Source: Dehalococcoidia bacterium
GTDB taxonomy: Bacteria > Chloroflexota > Dehalococcoidia > UBA2979
Direction of reading: 5' to 3'
DNA: 9,282 nt
Assembly (NCBI GenBank): GCA_030745285.1
Contig: JASLOV010000196.1
Location: 1 to 9,282 of the forward strand
Shown piece after piece: positions 1 through 6,203 of the stretch; the stretch's first letter is position 1; each line of letters starts with the position of its first letter. The notes beneath the pieces were generated by a model. It did not search any database. It saw only the letters and a list, made by a program, of their open reading frames with translations, and was not told the origin of the DNA. The position numbers were made by a program, and so were the translations under genes.

Positions 1-290
1 TCCAGCTCCACGACGCCGAGGTTGTAGGGCAGCTCGTCGGTGAAGGCCGGGTGGTAGTTCTGGTGCATGATGCCGAAGGTGTGGAGCGTGCCCTTGCCCG
101 AGGCCTCGGACCAGCTAAGGTCGTCGCCCAGGCACTCCGTGCACGTCTCAGTCGTCGGGTGCAGATTCGCCGAGCAAGTGTTGCAACTCTTGATCATCAG
201 CACGCCGCGCTCCGCGCCGTCGAAGAACGCCTGCGATGTCTCGTCCGGGGTGGGTGCGGGCTTGGCCGGTCGCTCACGCTGTTCGGTCAC
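1..290 (-). CDS. DUF35 zinc-ribbon/OB-fold protein, partner of a thiolase-fold enzyme (partial, 3' end outside window)
   Basis: The frame begins at a GTG (290-288) and reads 96 codons before leaving the window, so the C-terminal part is missing. A Shine-Dalgarno GGAG (300-297) lies six bases upstream and supports this start. After a Pro-rich N-terminus comes a helix around residues 16-30 (DETSQAFFDGAERG), then a zinc ribbon with two Cys pairs: C36-x2-C39 (CNTC) and C50-x2-C53 (CTEC). The start of the OB-fold follows (GKGTLHTFGIMHQNYHPAF). This order is typical of DUF35 proteins. Known members bind thiolase-fold partners and shape their acyl-CoA site, as in ChsH2 with Ltp2 and BbsA with BbsB. 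It lies 55 bp downstream of the thiolase-fold gene on the same strand, which supports a heteromeric complex. The family call is firm; the substrate is unknown. Confidence 0.9.
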   Translation of the reverse strand, partial: MTEQRERPAKPAPTPDETSQAFFDGAERGVLMIKSCNTCSANLHPTTETCTECLGDDLSWSEASGKGTLHTFGIMHQNYHPAFTDELPYNLGVVEL

Positions 291-345
291 GGTCTACTCC
301 TCAGGATCGATGATCGTTTCGAGGTTGCTGCGAGGCTCGACACCG

Positions 346-1518
346 CTAGTTCTTGGCGTGCGGGCTGAGCACCAGCGCGGCGTGGTGGTCGAGAATGCCG
401 CCCTGGGTGCTGACCAGCACACAGTCGTGCTTCGGCACCTGGCGCTCGCCGCCCTGGCCGCGGACCTGGATGATCGCCTCGGAGACCGGGGTCATGCCCC
501 ACATGTAGTAGCCGGACAGCTGGCCGCCGCCGGTGTTCGTCGGCAGGGCGCCACCAGGTTCGAGCGTCCCTCCTGACACGAAGGCGCCGCCCTCGCCCTT
601 CTCGCAGAACCCATAGTCCTCGAGGGTGACGATCGTGGTGTAGGTGTAGCAATCGTAGAGCTCGCAGGCGTCGACGTCGGCGTTGGTGATGCCGGCCATG
701 CCGAAGGCGGTCTCCCTGGCCAGCACGGCGCCGGTGTTGACCTCGTTCTCGGCGCCGGCATGCTGCGGGTTGCCGGGGTGGCCCTGGCCCATGCCGAGCA
801 CGTAGACCGGCGGCTGCTTCAGCTCCCGCGCCCGCTCCGCCGACGTCACGATCACGGCGACGGCGCCGTTGGTGACGAGGGTGCAGTCGAGCAGGTGGAA
901 GGGCTCGATGATCCAGCGCGAGCCGTGGTAGTCCTCCAGCGTCATCGGCGCCCGCTGCATCGCGGCCGGGTTCATGCCCGCCCACTTGCGATTCGACATC
1001 GCGACCGCGCCGAGCTGGTCCTGGGTGGTGCCGTAGAGCGCCATGTGCCGTCGGGCGGCCAGCGCGTACGAGGTGTTCGCGCCGAAGAAGCCGTAGGACA
1101 GCCCCATGCCCCGGAGGCCCATCGGGCCTCCTCCTCCTCCGCCGTACGCGGCGCCGGCGGAGGTGCCGGGGCGCAGCGGGGCGTCGGCGAAGACGCAGAC
1201 CACGGTGCTGGCCAGCCCGGCGTCGACCGCCAGCGAGGCGAACTGCACCATCTGCCCGGCCGTCGAGCCCTGGGCGTTCATGTGGTTGACGAGCTTGAGG
1301 TTGCGCATGCCGAGCGAGCGCTGGAGGCCGGTGGAGACGCCCTGCGTGACGCCGGCGTTGATCAGCAGGCCGTCGATGTCCTCCTTGATCAGACCGGCGT
1401 CCTCGATCGCGAGTCGGACGGCGTCGGCTGCCAGGCCTGATGCGCTCTTCGTGTACTCACGGGTCATCTCGGTCATACCGAGACCGGCGATCGCGGCTAC
1501 ACCACTGACGTTCGACAT
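346..1518 (-). CDS. Thiolase-fold (SCP2/Ltp-type) protein lacking thiolase catalytic residues; probable CoA-ester aldolase subunit
   Basis: The product has 390 aa, the usual length for SCP2/lipid-transfer-type thiolases. Its ATG is preceded by a very strong ribosome site, GAGGAGGAG (1530-1522). The thiolase fold is clear: N-terminal AGLGMTEMTR, central NAQGSTAGQM (81-90), ELYDCYTYTT (286-295), NTGGGQLSGYYMWGM (328-342) and CVLVSTQGGILDHHAALVL near the end. By eye, the nucleophilic Cys of thiolases (NNCATGSTA in relatives) is replaced by Asn81. The HDCF-type His becomes Tyr288, and the GHPxGA His falls in the GYYMWGM segment (Tyr337/Tyr338). The second active Cys is replaced within STQGG. Loss of Cys and His with Tyr in their place is known for Ltp2, a DUF35-dependent retro-aldolase of steroid side-chain degradation. 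Ordinary thiolase activity is therefore unlikely. Residues 126-131 form a six-Gly run. The gene sits between the CoA-transferase and DUF35 genes in one operon. Aldolase function is inferred. Confidence 0.88.
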   Translation of the reverse strand: MSNVSGVAAIAGLGMTEMTREYTKSASGLAADAVRLAIEDAGLIKEDIDGLLINAGVTQGVSTGLQRSLGMRNLKLVNHMNAQGSTAGQMVQFASLAVDAGLASTVVCVFADAPLRPGTSAGAAYGGGGGGPMGLRGMGLSYGFFGANTSYALAARRHMALYGTTQDQLGAVAMSNRKWAGMNPAAMQRAPMTLEDYHGSRWIIEPFHLLDCTLVTNGAVAVIVTSAERARELKQPPVYVLGMGQGHPGNPQHAGAENEVNTGAVLARETAFGMAGITNADVDACELYDCYTYTTIVTLEDYGFCEKGEGGAFVSGGTLEPGGALPTNTGGGQLSGYYMWGMTPVSEAIIQVRGQGGERQVPKHDCVLVSTQGGILDHHAALVLSPHAKN

Positions 1519-1572
1519 CTGCTCCTCCTCGCGTGATTGCTCTGTTGCGGTTGAGTGCTTGCTCTACTGCTG

Positions 1573-2793
1573 CTAGCTGGACTGCTGTGAACTGGCCGGC
1601 ACCGGTGCGCCGTTGGCGGCGGCGCCGGAGCCGAGCAGCTCCGCGATCTCCGCCCCGCTCAGTCCGAGGTCGTGGCGGAGCACCGCCTCGGTGTCCCCCC
1701 CGAGCAATGGCGAGTGCTGGAGCGGGACGACACCCTCCATGCGGATCGGATTGCGCATCAGTTGCACCTCACCGACCGCCGGGTGGTCCACCGTCTGGAT
1801 GAATTCGCGTTCGGTGAGATGAGGGTCGGTGAACAGGTCCATCGTGTCGAAGACGTAGCTGCACGGCACGCCCGCGGTGCCCAGCACCTCCATCGCCTCG
1901 TGCTTCGTGCGCTGGCGCGTCCACTGGGCGACCTCTTCGTAGAGCGCCATGCGGTTTTCGGCCATCCGTGCCGGGTTCGAAAAGCGTTCGTCGGTGAGCA
2001 AGTCGTGGCGGTCGAGGACGGTGAGGAGCGCGTCCCACATCGACTGTGTCGTCGGCATGATGAAGACCCAGTCGTTCGGGCCGTCGCCCTTGCAGGGATA
2101 TGTGCTGACGAGGGCCTGGCCGTGATGGATGCCGGTGCGGGGGGCGGGCTCCTTGCCCCAGTTCATCAGGCCCAGCGTGCGCATGAACATCGTCACGGCT
2201 TCCTGCATCGAGATTTCGATGAACTGGCCCTCGCCGGTGCGCTGTTGCTGCACGTAGGCGGCGGTGATGGCCAGCGCCATCTGCATGCCGGTGCCGGTGT
2301 CGCCGAAGGTTGGGCCGGGATGGGTCGGCGGGCCGTCGGGCTCGCCGGTGACGGAGAAGGTGCCGGCCGCCGCCTGCGCCACCCAGTCATAGCTGTTGAA
2401 ACCGGAGTAGGGGCCGGAGAGGCCGAAGCCCTTGATGCGGGCGTAGATGATGCGCGGGTTCACCGCCTTCATCGTCTCGTAGCCGATGTCGAGACCCTCG
2501 ATCGCGCCGGGCCCGTAGTTCTCCACGAAGGCGTCGAAGTGCGGCGCCAGCTTCAGCAGCAGCTCACGGCCGCGCGGGTCCTTGAGGTTGAGCTGGATGC
2601 TGCGCTTGTTGGCGTTGTAGTTCATGAAGTACTGGGTGTGGTCCATGCCGGCGCCGACGCCGCGGCCGGGATCTCCGGTCGGCGGTTCGACCTTCACCAC
2701 CTCGGCGCCGAGCCAGGCCAGCAGCTGGGTACACGAGGTCCCCGCTTCGTATTGCGTCATGTCGAGGACGCGCATCCCGTCGAGTGCTGGCAT
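1573..2793 (-). CDS. CaiB/BaiF family (family III) CoA-transferase
   Basis: The product has 406 aa, close to the usual length of family III CoA-transferases. These enzymes move CoA between acyl-CoA and a free carboxylic acid through aspartyl-CoA thioester intermediates, without ATP. The N-terminus shows the standard start LDGMRVLDMTQYEAG, then LGAEVVKVEPPTGDPGR (29-44) and NANKRSIQLNLKDPRG (60-75). The segment VENYGPGAIEGLDIGY (90-105) and GFGLSGPY (122-129) are also typical. The catalytic Asp is most likely D165 in PTFGDTGTGMQMA. The C-terminal domain has the family pattern AGVPCSYVFDTMDLFTDPH (307-325). Start ATG at 2793 has GGGAAGGG (2809-2802) eight bases upstream. This is the first gene of the minus-strand operon, ending 54 bp before the thiolase-fold gene, which suggests it supplies the CoA ester cleaved by that complex. 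The last 15 residues (AAANGAPVPASSQQSS region) look like a flexible tail. Substrate cannot be read from sequence. Confidence 0.95.
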   Translation of the reverse strand: MPALDGMRVLDMTQYEAGTSCTQLLAWLGAEVVKVEPPTGDPGRGVGAGMDHTQYFMNYNANKRSIQLNLKDPRGRELLLKLAPHFDAFVENYGPGAIEGLDIGYETMKAVNPRIIYARIKGFGLSGPYSGFNSYDWVAQAAAGTFSVTGEPDGPPTHPGPTFGDTGTGMQMALAITAAYVQQQRTGEGQFIEISMQEAVTMFMRTLGLMNWGKEPAPRTGIHHGQALVSTYPCKGDGPNDWVFIMPTTQSMWDALLTVLDRHDLLTDERFSNPARMAENRMALYEEVAQWTRQRTKHEAMEVLGTAGVPCSYVFDTMDLFTDPHLTEREFIQTVDHPAVGEVQLMRNPIRMEGVVPLQHSPLLGGDTEAVLRHDLGLSGAEIAELLGSGAAANGAPVPASSQQSS

Positions 2794-2889
2794 CGGTTGG
2801 ACCCTTCCCGGAGCAGGCTGAGGCGAATCCTACACTGCCGCCGCTGCGCACGCGCGTATACTCCGGCGGCGGTGCACTGGGGGTGGCGC
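2794..2889. promoter_or_regulatory. Divergent promoter region between the CoA-transferase operon and the SPFH gene
   Basis: This 96-bp gap separates two genes whose starts face away from each other, so it must hold promoters for both. On the plus strand TATACT (2857-2862) is a good -10 candidate 28 bp before the SPFH start; no convincing -35 is visible. On the minus strand TAGGAT (2832-2827) is a weaker -10 candidate 34 bp before the CoA-transferase ATG. A long inverted repeat spans the middle (separate entry). Promoter calls rest on hexamer matches and position only. Confidence 0.5.
2833..2874. repeat. Operator-like inverted repeat around the SPFH promoter box
   Basis: The left arm CACTGCCGCCG (2833-2843) pairs with the right arm CGGCGGCGGTG (2864-2874) over 11 positions. 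Ten pairs are Watson-Crick and one is T-G. The 20-base spacer contains TATACT (2857-2862). Arm centres are 31 bp apart, about three helical turns, which would suit a dimeric or tetrameric regulator controlling both divergent genes. CCG-rich arms can arise by chance in GC-rich DNA, so the regulatory role is inference. The right arm also overlaps the possible GTG start at 2872. Confidence 0.45.
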
Positions 2890-3777
2890 ATGTTTCCAAT
2901 CGTAATAGTTCGGCAATACGAGCAGCTGGTCGTCTTCCGATTCGGCAGGCTCACCGGAGTGCGCGGCGCGGGGATCACCTGGCTGTGGCCGATCATCGAC
3001 CGCGGCGTGAGGGTCGACATGCGCGAATTCGTGCTCGACGAGCCCGCGCAGACGTCGATCACGAAGGACAACGCGCTCGTCGATATCGATTTCGTGGTGT
3101 TCATGCAGGTCGCCGACCCAGAGGCGTCCGTGATCAACGTGCAGGACTTCATCCAGCAGGTCCGTAACCTGGCGACGACGACACTGCGAGCGGTGATCGG
3201 GGAGATGGAGGTTGAAGAGGTCCTCTCGAAACGGGAGGAAATCAACAACCGTCTGCGGATGAAGATGTCGGAAGAGACCGGTCGCTGGGGTGTCGAGGTG
3301 AAGGCCGTCGAGATCCGCGGCATCGAGCCCGATCGCGACATCCAGGAGGCGATGACGCGGCTGCTCACGGCCGACCGCACGAAGCGTTCGCAGATCACCG
3401 AATCCGAGGGCGAGCGGCAGTCGGCGATCAACGTCGCCGAGGGCGGTAAGCAGTCCGCCATCCTCGAGGCCGAGGGCTCCCGGGAGTCGGCGATCCTGCG
3501 CGCCGAGGGGCAGCGGCAGGCCCAGATCCTGGAGGCAGAGGGCTTCTCGATCGGCCTGCAGCGCATCTACGAGACGGCGAACCAGGTGGACTCCAACACG
3601 ATGGGGCTCCAGTACCTCGAGATGATGAAGCGGCTGGTCGAGGGCGAGTACACGAAGTGGATCATCCCGATGGACCTGGCATCGATGGCGGGGACGCTCA
3701 GCAACTCACTGGCGGGCGTCAGCAGCGCGTCGACCGACGGCGCCGGCTCGTCGAACGGCGGCTCAGACGCTGGCTAG
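2890..3777 (+). CDS. SPFH/stomatin-like (slipin) protein lacking an N-terminal membrane anchor
   Basis: Start ATG at 2890 gives 295 aa and has a G-rich ribosome site (GGGGGTGG, 2879-2886). The frame stays open far upstream, but there it is antisense to the CoA-transferase gene. The protein opens almost directly with the slipin signature: RQYEQLVVFRFGRLTGVRGAG (8-28), then the SPFH domain through VDMREFVLDEPAQTSITKDN (42-61). Also typical are NLATTTLRAVIGEMEVEEVLSKRE (93-116) and WGVEVKAVEIRGIEP (133-147). Residues 169-223 are five tandem 11-residue units around AEGxRQSAIL, a coiled coil. Then come LQYLEMMKRLVEG, a hydrophobic KWIIPMDLASM (256-266) and a Ser/Gly-rich tail. Relatives usually have an N-terminal hydrophobic segment of 20 or more residues; here only FPIVIV remains, and starting at GTG 2872 does not restore it. 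SPFH proteins scaffold membrane microdomains and often pair with NfeD proteases, as encoded convergently 3 bp away. Confidence 0.92.
   Translation: MFPIVIVRQYEQLVVFRFGRLTGVRGAGITWLWPIIDRGVRVDMREFVLDEPAQTSITKDNALVDIDFVVFMQVADPEASVINVQDFIQQVRNLATTTLRAVIGEMEVEEVLSKREEINNRLRMKMSEETGRWGVEVKAVEIRGIEPDRDIQEAMTRLLTADRTKRSQITESEGERQSAINVAEGGKQSAILEAEGSRESAILRAEGQRQAQILEAEGFSIGLQRIYETANQVDSNTMGLQYLEMMKRLVEGEYTKWIIPMDLASMAGTLSNSLAGVSSASTDGAGSSNGGSDAG
3394..3558 (+). repeat. Five 33-bp coding repeats (11-residue coiled-coil units) in the SPFH gene
   Basis: Residues 169-223 of the SPFH protein divide into ITESEGERQSA, INVAEGGKQSA, ILEAEGSRESA, ILRAEGQRQAQ and ILEAEGFSIGL. Each begins with Ile plus a second residue, and has EG at positions 5-6. 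Such hendecad repeats are known in slipins and form the coiled coil used for oligomerisation. The DNA copies differ, mostly but not only at synonymous sites, so this is an old protein repeat rather than a fresh duplication. Confidence 0.8.
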
Positions 3778-3780
3778 CAG

Positions 3781-5322
3781 TTAGCCGTTCGTGTACGGCT
3801 CTCCGTCGACTCCGGTCGGCGAGATGTAGTTGCGCGCGACGAGGGCGACGAACGCGCCCACCATCAGCGCGATCGCGAGTGCGCCAACGGCGAGCGCGAT
3901 CAGGATGCTCTTGAGGTCGGTGTCGGTGGTGCCCTGGCCGACGAGGATGCTGAGCCCGAGCACGATCACGATCGCGCCGACGCTGCCGAGGATGCCGCCG
4001 CTGGGCACGAACGCCTCCAGCACGAAGAGCGCGATGCCGAGGACGAGGAACGCCACGGCCGCCTCGCCCGGCAGCAGCGTGCCGACGCCGAGGAACGAGG
4101 CGATCGTCGCGGTGATGCCGACGACCCCGGGCAAGAACAGCCCGGGGTTGAAGAATTCGATCGCGAGCCCGGCCAGCCCCACCACCACGAGAATCGAGAC
4201 CACGATCGGGTTCGAGATGATGCCGAGCACGCGCTCGTAGAAGTTGCGGTTGTTGAAGACGACCTCTGCGGCGACGACATCGAGGGTGACCGTCTCGCCG
4301 GAGAGCAGCGTCACTTCCCGACCCTCCACCTCCGCCAACAACGCCGTCAGGCTCGGCACGAGCAGGTCGACGACCCCGAGCGCGAGTGCATCGCCGGGGC
4401 CGAGCGACGCCGCCTCGCGCACCGCGGCCTCCGCCCAGTCCGCCGCCTCGGGACCGCGGCGCTCCGCCACGGCGCGAGCGAAGGCGACAGTGTCGTTCGT
4501 GACCTTGCGACCGAGCGCTCCCTCGATGTCTCCGCCTGTGCCGGTGACCGGGGTGGCCGCTCCGATCGTGGTGTTCGGCGCCATCGCCGCGAGGTGGCCC
4601 GCCATGGCGATGAAGGTGCCCGCGGACGCTGCCCGGGCGGCGGGCGGGCTGACGAAGGTAAGGACGGGCACCTCGGCGGTCTCGATGCGGCTGACGATGT
4701 CGCGCATCGCGTCGATCGAGCCGCCGGGCGTGTCGATCAGCAGCACGACGGCCGATCCGTCGTCGCGTTCGGCGCGGTCGATGCCGCGGTCGATGTAGCG
4801 CTGAAGCACGCCGTTGACCTCGGCGTCGGCGGTGAGCACGTGTACCGCGCCCGGGTCGGACTCCGCGGCGCAGGCGGCGACGACGAGCGCCAGGGCGGAG
4901 AGCGCGGCGAGTGCAGTTGCGAGCGGTGGCCCGCGGCGCGGCATCTCAGCCGTCCGAGCGGCGTCCGCGCGGGCGACATCGATTGCGACCGGGAGGGCGG
5001 CGCGACCCCATTCCGTGAGGTCGCGTTCGTAACCGGGGGCGTAGCGCTCCAGCAACAGGTGACGGGCCAAGGCGTCCTCGTCGGAGGCCGTCACCTCGCG
5101 CGCCGTGCCGCTGAGGGTCTGTCCGGCGATGCGAACGGAGACCCGGGGTTGCTTGCGGATGTTGCGCACCCAATGGGAGCGGTCGCGGCCACCGGACATC
5201 AGATAGAGCGTGTCGTTCGCGATGCCGAACCAGATCTCGATCTCTCGCGGCTCACCGCTGCTGCGCCCCGTGGTCGTGAGATAGCAGTACTGCTCACTTG
5301 CGAGTGCGGGGTCGAGCGTCAT
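3781..5322 (-). CDS. Fusion of a deazaflavin-dependent nitroreductase-like domain with a ClpP-class NfeD membrane serine protease (lacking the C-terminal OB domain)
   Basis: This is one open frame of 513 aa with no internal stop. ATG 5322 has a strong AGGGAGG site (5333-5327). Residues 1-126 match the DDN/F420-dependent nitroreductase-like beta-barrel family: YLTTTGRSSGEPREIEIWF (14-32), LYLMSGGRDRSHWVRNIRKQ (39-58), RVSVRIAGQTLSGTAREV, ending in LPVAIDVAR. Residue M127 begins an NfeD-like region: a hydrophobic stretch (134-150) with lipobox-like VAAC151, then the ClpP-class domain with LLIDTPGGSIDAM (194-206). The likely nucleophile is S233 in ARAASAGTF, with probable base K273 in GRKVTND. 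About five membrane segments follow (roughly 371-391, 396-417, 421-440, 442-462, 472-496). The protein ends 17 residues after the last segment, so the usual soluble OB domain is absent. It follows the hydrolase gene by 53 bp. It may be a true fusion or make a second protein from M127. Confidence 0.88.
   Translation of the reverse strand: MTLDPALASEQYCYLTTTGRSSGEPREIEIWFGIANDTLYLMSGGRDRSHWVRNIRKQPRVSVRIAGQTLSGTAREVTASDEDALARHLLLERYAPGYERDLTEWGRAALPVAIDVARADAARTAEMPRRGPPLATALAALSALALVVAACAAESDPGAVHVLTADAEVNGVLQRYIDRGIDRAERDDGSAVVLLIDTPGGSIDAMRDIVSRIETAEVPVLTFVSPPAARAASAGTFIAMAGHLAAMAPNTTIGAATPVTGTGGDIEGALGRKVTNDTVAFARAVAERRGPEAADWAEAAVREAASLGPGDALALGVVDLLVPSLTALLAEVEGREVTLLSGETVTLDVVAAEVVFNNRNFYERVLGIISNPIVVSILVVVGLAGLAIEFFNPGLFLPGVVGITATIASFLGVGTLLPGEAAVAFLVLGIALFVLEAFVPSGGILGSVGAIVIVLGLSILVGQGTTDTDLKSILIALAVGALAIALMVGAFVALVARNYISPTGVDGEPYTNG
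4942..4956 (-). promoter_or_regulatory. Possible internal translation start for a separate NfeD protein
   Basis: Inside the fused frame, codon 127 is an ATG (4944-4942), exactly where an NfeD signal peptide should begin: MPRRGPPLATALAALSALAL, then VVAAC. A weak Shine-Dalgarno-like GGACGG lies about five bases upstream. Initiation here would give a 387-aa NfeD protein with a normal N-terminus, possibly a lipoprotein cleaved before C151. Because no stop precedes it in this frame, the reductase-containing form must also be made if translation starts at 5322. Confidence 0.4.
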
Positions 5323-5375
5323 GCGGCCTCCCTGGCCTGCGTGTCAATCGCGTGACTGGCCGGCCTCGCCCGACC

Positions 5376-6203
5376 TTACGCCGTGACCGCGCTGGGAACG
5401 TAGCGCGCGAGGAAGAGGCTCATCACGTCGGCGCACTGGCGGGCGAAGACCGGCTCTGCGTCGAAGGCGTGCGGCTGGCCGGCGTACATGTGCAGTTCGA
5501 CGGGTACCTGGAGCTCATCGAGAGCGCGGGACATCAGCATGCTCTGGTCGGGCTCGACGGTCTCGTCGCCGTTGCCGTGGATCAGCAGTGTCGGCGGGAA
5601 ACTGCTGTCGATGTGTGTGACGGGGCTGGCGAGCCGGGCGGCCTCCTCGCCCGCGTCGCCGACGAGGACGCGCCCGCCGCCGACACCGGCGCTGAAGTCC
5701 GTCGGCGCGTAGATCGCAATCGCCGCGGCGACGGCCGTGCTCACGCCGGGGTTGCCGCCCTCGCCCTCGAACTCGGCCAGTCCGGCCGTGCCGGCGGCGA
5801 GCAGCGCCAGGTGCGCGCCCGCCGAATTGCCTTTGACGGCGATGCGGTCCGGGTCGAGGCCCAGCTCGCCGCTCTTCGCGCGCATCCACCGGATCGCCGC
5901 CTTCACGTCCTCGATCTGCGCCGGCCAGGGCGCCTCGGGCGTCAGGTGATACTTGGTGGCGACGCAGACGTAGCCCGCTCGGCCGAGCCTCAGGCCGTAC
6001 GCGCGAAGCTGGCTGCGGTCGCCCTCGCGCCATCCTCCGCCGTGGATGATCAGGACGGAGGGCGCGTTGCGGGCGCCGCCGGGCGGCGTGAAGACACCGC
6101 ATGCCAACTCGCGGCCGCCGCCGTTGCCGAAGACCACACCCTCTTCGATCGTCACCCGTTGCTGCTCGTCGACTATGGCGTCTCCTGTTCCGCGGACCCT
6201 CAT
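5376..6203 (-). CDS. Alpha/beta-hydrolase, BD-FAE/HSL-like esterase-lipase
   Basis: With the ATG at 6203 the product has 275 aa, normal for this carboxylesterase group. The oxyanion-hole motif HGGGW is at 54-58 (LIIHGGGWREGDR). The nucleophile elbow GNSAG is at 125-129 with Ser127, followed by AHLALLAAG. The acid is probably Asp213 in LLIHGNGDETVEP, and the His is His245 in AGQPHAF. All catalytic parts are thus present. There is no signal peptide, so the enzyme is expected in the cytoplasm, hydrolysing a small ester or lactone of unknown identity. The frame runs upstream to 6728, but that part is antisense to the formate-THF ligase gene and has no relative I recognise. The start is uncertain: ATG 6203 has no clear ribosome site, and GTG 6155 (VTIEEGVVFGNGGG) would give 259 aa beginning right at the conserved region. 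It is probably cotranscribed with the reductase-NfeD gene, whose start is 53 bp downstream. Confidence 0.92.
   Translation of the reverse strand: MRVRGTGDAIVDEQQRVTIEEGVVFGNGGGRELACGVFTPPGGARNAPSVLIIHGGGWREGDRSQLRAYGLRLGRAGYVCVATKYHLTPEAPWPAQIEDVKAAIRWMRAKSGELGLDPDRIAVKGNSAGAHLALLAAGTAGLAEFEGEGGNPGVSTAVAAAIAIYAPTDFSAGVGGGRVLVGDAGEEAARLASPVTHIDSSFPPTLLIHGNGDETVEPDQSMLMSRALDELQVPVELHMYAGQPHAFDAEPVFARQCADVMSLFLARYVPSAVTA

Noticed and set aside
1672..2889. Long plus-strand open frame leading into the SPFH gene, which would give a 701-residue protein
   Set aside because: It is antisense to the well-supported CoA-transferase gene, its product is low-complexity Arg/Ala/Val/His-rich, and SPFH similarity begins only at the ATG at 2890.
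3770..3790. Bidirectional terminator between the convergent SPFH and NfeD genes
   Set aside because: Only 3 bp separate the stops, and I see no GC stem with a T tract there.
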